Origin: Diadema setosum | Taxonomy: Eukaryota; Echinodermata; Echinoidea; Diadematoida; Diadematidae | Length of the DNA stretch: 64,000 nucleotides | Assembly: GCA_033980235.1 (NCBI GenBank) | Contig: CM067075.1 | Span: 5,248,486 to 5,312,485, forward strand | Direction: 5' to 3' | Shown here: positions 1 through 12,308 of the stretch, piece after piece | Numbering within the stretch: position 1 is the stretch's first letter | Layout: each line of letters opens with the position of its first letter | Notes under the pieces: generated by a model | The model's database searches: none | Seen by the model: only the letters and a program-made list of their open reading frames with translations | What the model was told of the DNA's origin: nothing | Translations under genes and position numbers: made by a program

Positions 1-587
1 TGAGACCAGAAAAAAAGAAGTTTTTGAAACATTTTTTTTTTAACCCTTAAAAAGCTCTAAAAGTATCTGATTTTGCAACTTCTACCTCAGTATTATAATA
101 GTCACAACATTCATGATGTCTATTGTCATGAGGCAAACAGCTCCAACTACATGTACATATTCTATTTAAAGGGGATGGCTAGTATCCAATCAGTGGGAAT
201 CAATAGAAATGCTGGGGGATGATTGCTCCAATCCTTGTGGGATTCATTTAACCCCAACTAGGCTTGGCAAGATATTACCCGGAACATCGAGGGGGGGGGG
301 GGGGATCCGAGGGGCTCGGAGCCCTACCCCCTCCCCCGGCCTAGTTAGGGTTAAGAGTACATTATATGTTGTGTGAAAATTATTTGCTTCAGATTGGTCT
401 CATATTCAAGTAATGTGCAGTTCAATGTTTTCAAGTTAGCATGACTGTACAGTGTCAGGCTGTTAACTATCCCCACGAAACTGTACAGTCATGTTAACTT
501 GGAATCATGAGATCTTGCACTGGACAGACACATGTAGGTACCCATGCCATGTACCGGATTGTATTCCAAGTACAATCAATGTAACTT
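1..587. other. Left end of duplicated block A, non-coding
   Basis: No gene seen. The sequence from base 1 is a diverged copy of the sequence from 25412 onward: both begin tgagaccagaaaaaa and share the order poly-T, tgcaacttct, aggcaaacagctccaa and a stem-loop. A short G-rich interruption near 290-350 is absent from the second copy. Its left boundary lies outside the window. Confidence 0.7.
432..502. repeat. Short inverted repeat (hairpin), copy in block A
   Basis: The arms read caagttagcatgactgtaca and, inverted, tgtacagtcatgttaacttg, around a short centre. The matching copy in block B is at 25741-25812. It is a palindromic insertion or MITE remnant older than the block duplication. Confidence 0.7.
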
Positions 588-1123
588 TTAAGTCCATCTT
601 CATAGACATGCAGATTGAGTGAATGCAGCAAGAGAATCCATCATACAGTTGGAGTTTGAGGAAAATCGAGCAATTTGTTCAGAAGTTATGAATTTTCGAA
701 GTTTGTGCTCTAATAGTCACTGCTGGATGAAAATACTGCAGCTTGTGATGCCACATGTGTAGAACGATAATAACAAACATATAAAGACAGTTTGACATAT
801 TTTCACTTTTCTCGCATCACAAAAGAGCACTTGACTTGCCTCTGCCAGAAGGTAGGGGGAATGATATTAGGCATTACCCTTAACATATACGTCAGTGGCC
901 AAAGAAATGTGCAAATGTTTCGTGAAATTCTTTTTATATTTTCCTTATATCGTTCTATGCATATCATACACTGTAGCAGTTTTCTCATCCAGCAGTGGCT
1001 GCACAGAAACTTCAAAATTTCATAACTTTAAAATTGATTTCCCCCAAACTTTACTTATGACAGTGTTTTACTAATATTGCTGCATTCACTCAATCCACGT
1101 TTGTTGGTGGACTTGTCCTTTAA
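588..1123. mobile_element. Palindromic MITE-1, degenerate full-length copy
   Basis: Long inverted repeat: the left arm runs from ttaagtccatc through gattgagtgaatgcagc, and the right arm carries the complement (gctgcattcactcaatcc, ending cctttaa). It belongs to the family also seen at 30046-30611, 52945-53510 and, truncated, at 25890-26181. Mid-arm phrases such as gaaaatcgagcaat, gttatgaatttt and ctgctggatga are shared by all copies. No transposase; non-autonomous. Confidence 0.75.
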
Positions 1124-3072
1124 TAGAGTAATAGGCCACCATACACGTTAAAGTCAATGATGATTGAAATTATCATTGGCAAGTATACGAGTCTCTTTTA
1201 TAATGTAACTAGAAATGTCGCTATGGCAATTGGCTGCCTCCGCCATAATGCATGGTTCTCCCAGTGTAGGTTTAGAGTACAAGTATGTCTTGACAAAGTA
1301 AGTTGACAGTTTCACAAACTGGCTAAAAAATAAAATCATGTTTGTCACAAATGTGTCGAGTGTTTATTTTCCTTGAACTGGATTTCATTTGAACGAATGG
1401 CTAACCATCTGTGCATTATCATTGCATAATGTTTTACTGACAATATGGCCTTGTGCTTTATAAAACTATACACAGTACATCTGTACTGGTAATAGGCCTA
1501 CTCCGTATAACATTCATTTTTCGTCAGTGTAGTCTAGAACTCGAACTATTTTTTTGAGGGGGGGGGGGGGGGAGGGAACGTTGGTATATGGTACGATTAC
1601 GCATTTTTTGTGTATGTGTGTAGGTCTTTTGGTGTTGTACCATTTGTATACAAGACAAGACTTATCTATATCAAGCTCTGCTTATGGTAACAGTCCCTTA
1701 TATTAATTTCTTTTTTTCACATATGAATACAGTATGTCTGTACATGTTGCTTTGATTTATGTTATTAGAGATTGATGTTATGAACTTGACATTTTTTTTA
1801 TTGATTTGTATATTTAATCTCCTTTTGCATACTCTCTATCACTTTGTTCTCACATGTTGTTTTATCTGGAGAAACAAAATGCAGAAATAAAACCAAACCA
1901 AACAAATCCAAACTCTCTTCGCTTTATTCTACGGCATTACAATTCAAATACAGCTCTACAGGGCCGGTGGAACCTTGGGGGGGGGGGGGCCTTGGGGCTC
2001 AACCCCCCACTTTTTTGAACCCTTACATAGGAGCTTACATGTATGTAGTCACCTCTTTGCTTCCCTCCCCACCCACTTCTTTGTTAAACCCTGGAAGTGG
2101 CACAAAAAAAAAAAAAATAGAGGGAATGAAACCATTGAGCGTAGTAAGGACATTGTTTTCCTTGTTTTTTCTTTTGCGTGAAGACTTTTCTTTTGTTTTA
2201 TTTGTTCATTTTTTTGTTTGTTCATTTTTTTACTTGTCAGCCAAAGTGGTGGAATGAGAAAGATACGCTGAAGATCTTTTTTTAAGTGGAGCCGATGTTG
2301 CACTGACGGCCTTTTTGTTTTGTTTGTATTTTTTGTTTGTTTTTCTTGTTACATAGCTCATGAAACCCGGAAATTGGACCCTTCCCCCATACTTCTGAAA
2401 ATGTGGCACCAGCCATGCTCTGAAGGCGGCGACGATAAACAGATGATATCAGACTGAGTGTGTAAAGATATGAATACATGTCACTCACGAAGACAACAAT
2501 GTGCTGCCTAGTGCTAAAGCTGCATCAACAAGATGCATCAATCTATAAATAGATCAAACTCGTACAGATTTTGCCTAATTCCCTGGCTCAAATCTACTGA
2601 CAGTGCTGTAACAGCGCAAGTGTCTATTATAGCAGTGCTCTTACAGCTCTTTCTGTGCAGTCATTGTAACCACGTGGTTAGTGGCTGATTTACTAGTGAC
2701 TTGTTAGCGCTTTCGAACAAACCTCCCATTAACAGCGTTTCTGTGCTGCCGGCACAAGTTTGCACATCTTTCTACTACGGTGGTCACATATCCATGCCAA
2801 ATTCAAAGCCAAATGGTCATATACTGAGGGAGTTACGTAACTGAATCCGCAGTATTCTTTAATTCTATTCAAAATATGCTGTTACCATGGCAAATCCAGT
2901 GATTTTGGCAGTGAAGCTTCAAACATTTATATGAATGGCTTATAAAAAATATCCTCAATATCTGCTGATTTAACATTGCTGCAGTCTTTGCTGCATTCGT
3001 TTGTTAGCAGTTGGGGTATACTTTTAATGCTCAATGTTAAATCCATACACATACAATAGGTCAAAAGGAAAA
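1124..3072. other. Non-coding stretch inside block A
   Basis: No gene supported. It contains a fragment of the DR1-rich repeat at about 1207-1400 (agaaatgtcgctatggcaat, tgcctccgccataatgcatgg), poly-G runs near 1558 and 1980, and a T/A-rich part at 2100-2350 that reads open by chance. The whole stretch has no counterpart in block B, where bases 26181 and 26182 join directly. Bases 2927-3072 adjoin the end of the zinc-finger pseudogene. Confidence 0.6.
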
Positions 3073-3835
3073 TCAAGACCTTTCTTTCCTTCGAGAATTC
3101 TCGAGTTGCAAGATTCGGCGCATGCCCTTCTTCATTGTGGATAAGCATGTGTTTCTTGAGTCGATAAGGTGTTCCACATAACTTCCGGCAAATGTGGCAG
3201 AGGGTTTTGGAAACTGCTCTGGCACACCATTCTGTACTTCATCTTTTCTAGGAGCATGTACATAATCTTGTATGAGAACTCGAATCTTCCTATGTGTTTC
3301 CAGATTCCAGCCATGTGGAGAGCACCTTGAACTACACTTGCACTTCAACACATTTCTCCAGGCAAGGGTTTCTTGTGGGGGCAGCTCATTGTGCTTGTTA
3401 AGATCCCATTCCTTGAAAAAGGTCTTTGAAGACATTTCATACTAGTAAATGGATTGCCCAAATGTAGTTGTAATTCTTCAGGATGTACTATTCTCGCATG
3501 CTTGTTCAGGTCCCACTTTGTCCCGAAGTCTTTTGAACATCACTTGCACTGCAATATTTTTCCCTTCTCATGTAGTTGCATGGGTTGAGCATGATTGAAT
3601 AAGTGGCCTCCACAAACATGGCACTCTTCGCTGCTTGTCAAGAACGAGTTCTCACGAGACCCTGAGTTGTATTCCATCGAAGTGTCTGTTCTGGCACACA
3701 TACTTAGGAACTTGGACAGTGGTCTAAGTTTCCCAGGTACAGACTGTGTCTGACTGGATGCCTCTGATGCCAAACTTTTCTCAGCATCAGCTCCACCTTG
3801 GACTCCGGTGTCCAGAGCATCATCTACTCGTGTAT
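3073..3835 (-). pseudogene. C2H2 zinc-finger pseudogene A (paralogue of 26099-26975)
   Basis: Minus-strand translation matches the gene at 26099-26975 piece by piece: MASEASSQTQSVPGKLRPL, SSEECHVCGGHLFNHAQPMQ, HGWNLETH, DYVHAPRKDEVQN. Three lesions are visible by comparison. The Trp codon after ILQCK is TGA (about 3545). A TAG stop lies just before the YEMSSK segment (about 3445). About four bases are missing near 3200, which throws the last finger (CHICWKSC in the paralogue) out of frame. The remains of finger HMLIHNEE continue in another frame at 3148-3110. No complete product is possible. Upstream sequence across 3835-3905 still matches block B, so the copy was lost after the duplication. 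Confidence 0.85.
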
Positions 3836-3904
3836 TTCAAAGGAGTCATACAATTTAAGACAACATTTGTCACAAATATCACACAAAGTATTTGAGTTTA
3901 ACAA

Positions 3905-3912
<8 letters not shown>

Positions 3913-3948
<36 letters not shown>
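3913..3948. repeat. (TA)n microsatellite
   Basis: Uninterrupted TA dinucleotide run, about 18 units. In block B a 912-bp pogo-like element sits at the equivalent position (26976-27887), followed by a shorter TA-rich tail. Confidence 0.95.
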
Positions 3949-3952
<4 letters not shown>

Positions 3953-4229
3953 CATATGTGACCGTCCATCACAAAATGAACAAGAGACCCGGGGGTCTCG
4001 CGCTCACCTGAGTATCGCAAGTTCACCTTTCATGCATTCTTGCAGACTCTTACCTGACAACATTAGAAACTTGTGGGGGTAGCTTTGAGAGCTGATGTCC
4101 ATTTGCATATCCCATCACACTGGTAAAAATACCTGCCAAGTACCCTGTACTTTATAGAATGTTGGATTATGCAGTTTCGGGAAAAAAGACTTAAAGCAAT
4201 ATCACTTTGATTCTAAAGAATATTATTGA

Positions 4230-5168
4230 TTATTACCTAAACAAGGTAGTTTTGCGAGGCAATTGCAGTTGTTATTTTGCAGGGTTAAAGGTCAGCAGTT
4301 GTTATTTTGCAGGGTCAAAGGTCAGCAGTCAATATTCATTTCGCCACGTCGCTGTGTGTCGGTTACACACGCCGTATTGTACACAAAACAATGTGTGCAA
4401 ACAGTATATCTTCCGGTTTTCGCCATTCACTTTACACAGGGAGGTGGGAAGAAAAAGAGTGGAATCTCTCTCCCCACCACCCTGCTTTATTTAAAATGTA
4501 AACATTCCGATCGACCACGAAAAGAAAACATTCCAGGACGTCGCTGGGTGTCGGTTAAACGGGCCGCAGAAGAACGGTGATAAATCAACTCATACAAGGT
4601 CAACCACTCACAGCAGCACTACGCGTCAAACAATGACTAGTCCATTTGTGCTCAATAATTGCACAGTGACCATCAGTTTTACAACTCTCCAAATTTAAAC
4701 ACAAGTAAAAATAAAGTGTAAAAGCGTTCAGATGTTTGAAGTTTGCCTGTTACAACTACATATCGTCTGTTGAGAATGAGAAGGGCGTTAAGTGGTCTCG
4801 AACACTATGGGTTTAGTGGCAACTTAACACCCTTATCATTCTCAACCGACGATATGTATCTTAATTTGAAGTTGGAGTTGAATGATATACATTGATGAAC
4901 AATTTTTCAATTATTTGACATGTTGATGATCTACAGGTAGTCAAATGTGGCTTGATCTATATCATAGTGTATAGCCGTATTCACATATTTTCTTAATTTA
5001 CCTAGGGGATAGGTAATAATTATGATATTGACTGGCCTTGAGGGAGATACCAGATAAATATTGCCCGCACTGAAAGAATATTGCCCTCGTCTTGGACTCG
5101 GGCAATATTCTTTCAGTTTGGGCAAATATTTTCTGGTATCTCCCTCGAGGCCAGTCAATATTATATAA
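4230..5168. mobile_element. 939-bp insertion present only in block A
   Basis: Block B reads attattga directly into atattccttaattt (about 28203-28225). Here the same two flanks are separated by 939 bp, so this is an insertion after the duplication or a precise loss in B. It contains two tandem copies of gttattttgcagggt..aaaggtcagca (4270-4330) and ends in a strong palindrome. No transposase frame and no clear terminal inverted repeats, so the class is unknown. Confidence 0.6.
5025..5162. repeat. 138-bp near-perfect palindrome
   Basis: The left arm starts atattgactggcc and runs through gagggagatac, gcactgaaagaatattgccc. The right arm is its complement, gggcaatattctttcagt, gtatctccctcgaggccagtcaatat. 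Centre near 5093 (ctcgtcttggactcg). It would extrude as a long hairpin. Confidence 0.85.
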
Positions 5169-6130
5169 ATATTCCTTAATTTAGGAGGTTTGGACCCCCT
5201 GGGGGCCCCCAGGGAAAGCATGGTGTCCATTCAAACACTTTGAGATCCTATCCCCATAGGAATGCTACTTGCCAAGTTTGCTGAAAATCCATTATGTTGT
5301 TTTCAGCAAGATGAAAATCTAGGTTCCCCCTGGATCGGCAATGAACAAACTTGGAACTATGTAGTCATCAATACTTCCAGAGAAGATTTGTAAATATATC
5401 TTAATGTGTGCGGGGGGGGGGGGGGGGGAATTAGGCCCCCTCTGGTCCCCACAGGGAAGCATGGTGCCCTGTTGAACAAATTTAGATCTTAACCCCCTGG
5501 CATGCTACCTGTCAAGTTTAGTGAATATTCATCAAGGGGTTTTCAACGATGGACATGTACAATTTACATCACCATTTGGACCATTTGGAGGCAGCCCTGA
5601 ATCTGCCATGAACAAACTTGAAACAATTAACAGTCATCAATATTTTGACTCATTGTATTAACTTAGCTCAATCACTTCTGGTTGTAGAAAAAATCCTTAC
5701 TAGGGGATGGGGTGGATAGGGCCCCTTGGGGACCCCCAGGTGAAATTGAGATTCTGTCCCCCTAGGGATGCTATCTGCCAAGTTTGGTGAAAATTCATTG
5801 TGGAGTTTTCAAGAAAAAGATGAAAATTCACCATTTAGGCCACCTGGGGCCCCCAGGTGGGGCATGGTGCCCATTTGATGGGAATGAGATTCTGTCCCCC
5901 TAGGGATGCTACCTGCCAAGTTTGGTGAAAATTCATCATGGCATTTTCAAGAAAAATATAAAAATGTACAATTTGGGCCCCATTAGGACCCTCCCTACTC
6001 ACCTCCCCGCCCTGGGTCCCAAGGGGGCAACCCTGATTCCGCCATAAACAAACTTGAAACTACAGTCATCAATGTACTAACTCATTGTATTAAGTCAGCT
6101 CTATCACTTCTGGTTCTAGAGAAGAAGATT

Positions 6131-6829
6131 ATTATTATTATTTTTTTTTTTTAGTGTTGAATTTAGTGTTGAATACCAACAGAAGTACACTGAAAAAGAA
6201 TAAGAATACCTGAAATATCCTATATCATTCTACTTACATCATGGCAATATACCAGACTATACACTTTCAAAATTGACATCCATTGGTCTCCTTTAGGCAG
6301 AAGTCCTGTTGTGGGGCAGATTACTGCATAAATGTTTTCTTTGCCCCAAGACAAACAAATATTTCATATAGGTACATGTAGATTTTATATGATCATAATT
6401 TTGATATGATCTTTTAGATGCTATGATCATGTTAACTGATGAAATGTAGTACAGTGTACACCAATTTACCATCAGACGATACAATCACAATCATGTCATT
6501 TAGAATATTTTGACCAGACAGGCAAACAGTAGACAGCTTCAAGCAACGTTATTTTACATCACTATGTATTCACTGTCCAGGGCATGTTTCATAAAGCTGT
6601 TTTCAAAGTTACAAATGACTAAAGAACGACTGGTAATCAGTTCTCATGTGCTATACCTACCAGCATTTCAATAATTCAGCACAAAAACTGATCACATGTT
6701 CTTCAGTCGTTCGTAATTTTAAGAACAACTTTGAGAAACACCCTCTGATGGCAACCAGCCCAGCAAGCTATGCAAAAACCAAGAAAACGAACAAGCACAA
6801 AAACAAAACAAAACTGAACAAAACAAACT
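6131..6829. other. Non-coding spacer
   Basis: Begins with an ATT/poly-T run (6130-6152). No gene or strong repeat recognised; the last 60 bases are an A-rich (aaaacaaaac) stretch next to the repeat at 6830. Confidence 0.5.
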
Positions 6830-7772
6830 AGAAATGTCGCAATGGCGACTGGTATGCCTCCGCCATAATGCATGGTTCTCTGAATAGGTCTATAGCACAA
6901 TGTCTTGACAATGTGTGATGACAGTTTCACATAACTGGCAAAATATTAAAATGACACACAGGTTTGTCACAAATGCATTAAGTGTTCACTTTCCTTGAAC
7001 TAGGTTTATTTGGATGAATGGCTATACTGTCTAAGAGTGCAGGTATTGGGGGATTTGAGGATTTGTACCCAACTTTTGACCCTTTTATAAGTTTAAAGAA
7101 GAAGTGAAATTTAGCACTTTCACATGACCTTTGACCTTTTGGCAAGGAACTTCCAAGAGAATCTGTATTGGATGATAAATGCATACACTAAGTTTCAAGA
7201 AAAAATCCTGCATGCATTGCATTGATAAGAGAGAAATAATGACATTTTGATGAATTGACCTTGACCTTTGACTCCTGACCTTTGACCCATGACCCCTAAA
7301 TTCCCTACATGATCACTGCCAGTCAGTGCATGCGTATATACTAAGTTCCATGAAGACATCTTGAAATATTTGAGATATGGAGAAAAAGGTGAAAGTTTAA
7401 CATTTTCACTTGACCTTTGACCCTTGACCTTTGACCTCATGACCCTAAGCTCTCTCTTTGGAATCTTATTTGGTAGTTCATGTATACACCAAGTTTCAAG
7501 AAAATACCTCCAGGCATTGCATAGATATAGGGGAAATAGTGAAATTTTGGGCATTTGTCCTTGACCTTTTGACCTTTGACCATGAGCATTTGCGCCCAAA
7601 AGTTGATAGGCACAACTTCCCCCACTCATACATATACATGCCAAGTTTCATTAGGATACCTCTAACAGTTTTTTAGTTACGCTGTCCACAAAATTGATTA
7701 CGGACGGAAGGACGGACGGACGGACAACCCGAAAACATAATGCCTCCAGCGACACTTCGTGGCGGAGGCATA
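6830..7772. mobile_element. DR1-rich dispersed repeat, copy 1
   Basis: The left end reads agaaatgtcgcaatggcgac and tgcctccgcca; the right end reads tggcggaggcataa, so inverted tgcctccgcca termini bound the element. The interior has repeated units of about 150 bp, each with ccaagtttcaagaaaa..cattgcatagatat followed by one or more TGACCTTTGACC motifs. A GGAC/GGACGGAC tract precedes the right end. Related copies are at 1207-1400, 59519-61132 and 61133-62031. No protein coding seen. Confidence 0.75.
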
Positions 7773-8504
7773 ACAAACAAACCTCAAATCAAGATTTTGG
7801 TTGTCAGTTAGATTTACAAAGTAGTTAAACAATCAGTGAATTTACACAGGAAAACCAGCAAAAGATACAAGTGTATCCATAACACGGCATTGCTGGTATA
7901 CAACATGTAGGGGGAAAAGGGAATACCACTTTTACACACATCACCTCAAAGTGCATGTAATGATATTCCTTGTACCCAACTCTACAGGTGCATCAAAGTT
8001 GAAGATACATATAGATGTATGTAATTTTTCTTAATATACATAACACACACATTATCATGGTAAAGAATTAGTTAAATGCGAAAAAAAAACAGAACAAAGA
8101 AAAAATGTTGCCACTAAGGTCGGTGAGGAAAGACAAAAGACCACAAGAAGTGTGTAATAGAGCTGTCTTGTTAAAGGAAGTTGGTTACCAAGGTCTTGAT
8201 TTCATGATCAATCATAACTCTTGCTTGATTAAGCAGGGTCCAAGCACATTTAAATAACATTGCCAATTCATCTGCCACATAATTGAGAAAGAGTGTAAAC
8301 TATGTACCAATGGCTTTTGTACTGGACAGAGGCTGAAAATTCAATCAAATTAAAGACCAGATAAAAACTGCCAATAATTCCTGTAGGATCTGCAGCTTCA
8401 TGCTGGCTGGCTAAATTCCTTGCAACTGTGCCTCCTCATCAGATTACATTGTACTAACATTGTGATACGTGCCTCATGATTTGTTGCAAATGTTTAAGGA
8501 GTAG
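7773..8504. other. Non-coding 3' flank of the zinc-finger pseudogene
   Basis: From about 8190 the sequence (gatttcatgatcaatcata, atctgccaca, actatgtacc, ctggacaga) parallels 20865-21060, the 3' flank of the large zinc-finger gene. This shows the duplication extends past the coding region. Bases 7773-8190 hold nothing recognised. Confidence 0.6.
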
Positions 8505-9042
8505 GTGAACATGCGACCATGCAAAGACATGTGCCATTTGAGGTTCACCATTCTCAGCACTTTGAGAGGACTTTACAGCAGAATGGTTTCTCCACAGTGT
8601 GCGCGCCCATGAGGAGTATCATATTCCTTGCACCTTAACATGGATTTTCTGCACACTTTGCACTGGTCTCTTACAAAGAAAAGCTTCTATGGGGCTTTCT
8701 GTGGTGTTCATGTGATTTCATCTTTTTCTGTGACAAATCAAGGTAGGTTTCCCTCATAGTCTCACTAAGTCAATCTGGGTTTCAGATACCTGTATTACAG
8801 TACATCTAATAAGGCTGGTCAAGTTGTTTACTTTGTAATTTGCAGCTTGTGTCAACCTTTCTCCTCTGAGACCAAGTGCTGAGAAAACTTGCCCTTTTTT
8901 ATCCTCTGCTGGTATGGCTTCTTCTGATGAGGCCGATGAGGCTGTATTGGTCTTCTTACCATCCACTGATGGTTTATCACTCATTTTACCTGCAACTGTG
9001 AGACACTTTGTACTATTTGAAGCACTGAAGGAACCACAAAGG

Positions 9043-11939
9043 TAGTCCATGGGCCAGGTCAGATATTGGTACCACCAAAAGGGACAAAACCTTTGTGGTG
9101 CCGTTTTGTTTGTTAGGGATATATAAGTGTATCAAACTATGATAGCAATTCCAAATGAGTAGCTTAGTCATGAAAAATGTAGTCTTTAATCAATGCATTC
9201 TGGGCTTTAATAATCAGCCCGCGCGTCTGAACCGAGACTATACACAGAACGATAAACCACGGTCTCTACGGAGCGCGCTGTTTTGAACGCGGTGTATCTC
9301 TCCGTGGAGTGATAGTCTACGTTCAAGGCATCCGCGGCCATATCCAAATGCTGTTCTACATGGTACCTCTCTTTATGTAGGAAAAAATGTATGAAATGGG
9401 AGACGTTAATGCAAAATGGTATTTTCTTATCATTCATTGCCATTCATTTTCTCGCTAAAATACCCATGGAAATTTATTTCTACGATAAATTGCTACACTC
9501 CAATGTGCATATTTTCATATCTTTTGCCAAGCAAGAACTAACAATATTTAAGGTTGTTTTCATACAGTTTTATAGCCAATTCAAGGGCTACATCTGGATG
9601 AGTGACTATTGAATCAATGAATAATTCTAAGACATAGCTTAATCAAGGCTTACATATTATTATAATATCATTAATAAGATAAGTGATAATAAATTTCCTG
9701 TTTGGAAGAACAATGAAAATTGGAATTATGGAGTAATCACAATAAAGATGGCAGTTCAAAATGATGAGATTATACAGAGCGGATGAGCGGAGTACTGATG
9801 TAAATTCCATTATATATAAAGTTAGATAACAGCCTCAAACAAGGTATTTGCAGATCTTGATACCAGCAAATGACCGCGGTCGTAACCCATATGGGTTGTA
9901 TCACAGCAAGGGAATTGGGGGGTTTTGTCCATTCCCATTCCTAGACTTTTACCCCCAAACCAGACTTTTTTTTTTACATGTACATCACATTTTCAAATGA
10001 TTTATCAGATATTGAGTAAGTCATTCAACAATTGAAGAAATTATCCTTTTTTGGGGGGAGGGGTTGTTGATTGTGCTTCTCGCAACTTGGTTATTCCAGC
10101 ATGACGCATGGCAAGGAGCAAAGTAATTTCGTTTTAGCAATTCTATTCGTTTCTCGGTATCTACTTGGAATTTTTTTATACCTTGTGTCAGAGGGGATCG
10201 TTATAATAATTCTTCCCTGTTCCAGACTTATGAAACTCTACCAAAATGCAATTGCTCTGAAAATTCTGACAATACTCTGCAACAAGCACAAATTTACTCC
10301 GTCGACATAGCTCTATTTGCATTTGCGGAGATTTGCTACTCCCCAGTATATCGAAAATTGTATATAAAAACAAGACAGTAGAACAAAGCTGCCCCAAAAC
10401 TCTCTCTTTTCGATTAACGTCCATAATATACATCTGCGTGCCTATTTTGTGTTTGCTCATTAGTTTGTTTGAATTAGAATTAATGTTCGTTTTTCGTATA
10501 TCTTTTGGTATGATTATCATGGCACTATCTATCCTATTTCCTGTCACTTTATCCTTTCCATTAGGTGTCGAAATTTGCTCTGAAGAGTGTTTCGTATATT
10601 TAGTAACATTAACTCACCCGTTTTGCAGGATTATAAGTATTACGAAGGATGTTTTGCTATCTCTCGTTGCGCTCTTAATTTTGCTGAATATGTAGATATC
10701 TCGCTATTGACGTTTTGGTACTTGGGAGTTGTTTGTTGAGGTGTCTATGTCAAAATGATATCGAAATGTTGGTTATTTGGAGTGGTACAGAATTATTTGA
10801 TTACCAATATAGTAATCATGATTTTGACAAAAGGTGACAGACACAATTTCGCCATTGATAGTGTCCTTTGAAATGCCATGTTTTTTTTTTTCACTCTTTT
10901 CCCCTAAATATTCTCCAAAGTGTTGATCGCATAGTTGAATAACAACTCTAAGAACACAAAGAATGCAACAGCTCGCGTGTGTGGAAGGGGATTCCCTCAC
11001 ATTTGTTTATGTGACAGTGGATGAATTATTATCTCCAAAATAGCAAAAATTTGGAGAGAGAGGTGCTCCGCTGATACTGAAAATGTTAGATTTTGCTCAC
11101 TATAAGTTTGATATATTGTCTGATCACCTCCAAATTTGATGTCGTTTCCCGAAACTTATTACGCATATACGTTGTATAAGATATGTTTAATTAGTGTTAA
11201 AGTATTTTGGTTACCATGGCAACAAATAAATATAAGCAAGTTCCGTTTCACATTTTGACCCTTTTTTAGCTTCTTGTTACTTATTATTTCATGTATTCAC
11301 AACATAAAATAATAAGATTTTATGCTTTTAAAGGAAGTATTCAATTATGTTTGAAAAAACTACAGCGCCCTCTTGTGTTTTGTCTTGATTTTTTTCTGTG
11401 GTAAACACCATTTTCTCAAGATTTGGACCTGTAAATGCTCCGAAAAGGTTAAAATGAAGTTCAAATGTGTCTTTATATGTCTAGATAGAAATCAACAGCA
11501 AAAACTAGTTGCAATTTCTCCTTGACTGCCCGACATATGTCTTAAACTTAGTTAATTTAATATTATTTAATGGAATTCTCTTTGTTTTCTTTGTATTTTG
11601 ACAAATTGCTCCCTCTTTCTGGTTTCCAAGAAAGTTTTGATGGTGCCATTTTGTAGAGTATGTCTTGAGTTACATTTGTGCCACATTTCAGAGTAATTGA
11701 TAGAAAAATATTGAAATGATAGAGGGAGCGGATTGTGCCCTGCATGGTTTACCGAGCTAAAAAAAGGTATTTGGAGTTATGAGGGTTAACGGCTGATACT
11801 GAGACTAAGCTACTTCTCTGGAATTGCTATCATAGCAAAATATCATCTACAGATACATACCATTTCAAAATGCATAAGCAGAATTTTTCCCTTTAAGTGG
11901 TACCAATATCGTAAAAATCTGGTCTTGGCCCATGGACTA
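9043..11939. mobile_element. 2.9-kb element with long terminal inverted repeats
   Basis: The left end, GTCCATGGGCCAGGTCAGAT, and the inverted right end, GTCCATGGGCCAAGACCAGAT, face each other. The inverted similarity continues about 140 bp (gatattggtaccac; ctatgatagcaattcc; gtagcttagtc). A TA occurs on each side (9043-9044 and 11938-11939), consistent with a TA target duplication. It sits inside the zinc-finger pseudogene. No transposase motif found; the longest frames (10188-10547 minus, 10333-10695 plus) match nothing I know. Probably non-autonomous. Confidence 0.7.
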
Positions 11940-11952
11940 AAGAGAAAATCTG

Positions 11953-12044
11953 TGTGGTATAATGTTAATCGATCTGTGAATCGATCATGAATATTGAGAT
12001 CGTACTACCGGAGATTATAAGTGAAAGTCCGTCAAACCGCCACA
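11953..12044 (+). repeat. 5' LTR (92 bp, internally deleted)
   Basis: Aligned with the 3' LTR it lacks 49 bp: after gtgaa it jumps straight to agtccgtcaaaccgccaca. Elsewhere only a few substitutions separate the two, for example catga/cgtga and taccg/tacca. Confidence 0.9.
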
Positions 12045-12064
12045 TGGTGTCAGGAACGGGATTC
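12045..12064 (+). other. Primer-binding site, tRNA-Leu-like
   Basis: The bases immediately after the LTR, TGGTGTCAGGAACGGGATTC, begin with the TGG that pairs with tRNA CCA. Their complement reads like the acceptor and T-arm 3' side of a tRNA-Leu (..GAATCCC..TGACACCA). Confidence 0.75.
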
Positions 12065-12308
12065 TTTGGAGACCAAATTTGGGAGAGGACAAGTATTGAG
12101 TTAAATAACAGCTGACACAAAGTGAAATTTGACATCAAAATGACAGTCACCGAACGGTACAACGTGTACAGCGTCACTACAGTCCCACCCGGCCGTACGT
12201 TCTAGTGTGATGGAAAAATAGTCAAGGTCGGATTGTGTTACAGTTATGACAGTGTAATGACTTGTTGATCTCGAAGTGAATTCATCAAAATGGCGACTAC
12301 AGAAGTGA

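Larger units (their letters stand above)
3958..6130. repeat. Dispersed repeat with GCTCACCTGAG end, block A copy
   Basis: It starts with catcacaaaatgaacaagag and ctcgcgctcacctgagta and then holds imperfect tandem units of about 150-250 bp built from tagggatgctacctgccaag and tttggtgaaaattcat, with C/G-rich gaps. The block B copy (27914-29226) retains the far end with a hairpin; this copy diverges after about 6130. No open frame with a recognisable product. Poly-G at 5412-5428. Confidence 0.7.

Noticed and set aside
1844..2257. 137-codon plus-strand frame
   Set aside because: Built from poly-G, poly-A and poly-T runs; composition explains it.
10333..10695. 120-codon plus-strand frame rich in Leu/Ile/Phe, like a small membrane protein
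   Set aside because: It lies inside the 2.9-kb TIR element in A/T-rich DNA, overlaps a minus-strand frame of equal length, and shows no recognisable family or splice context. Hydrophobicity follows from T-rich codons.
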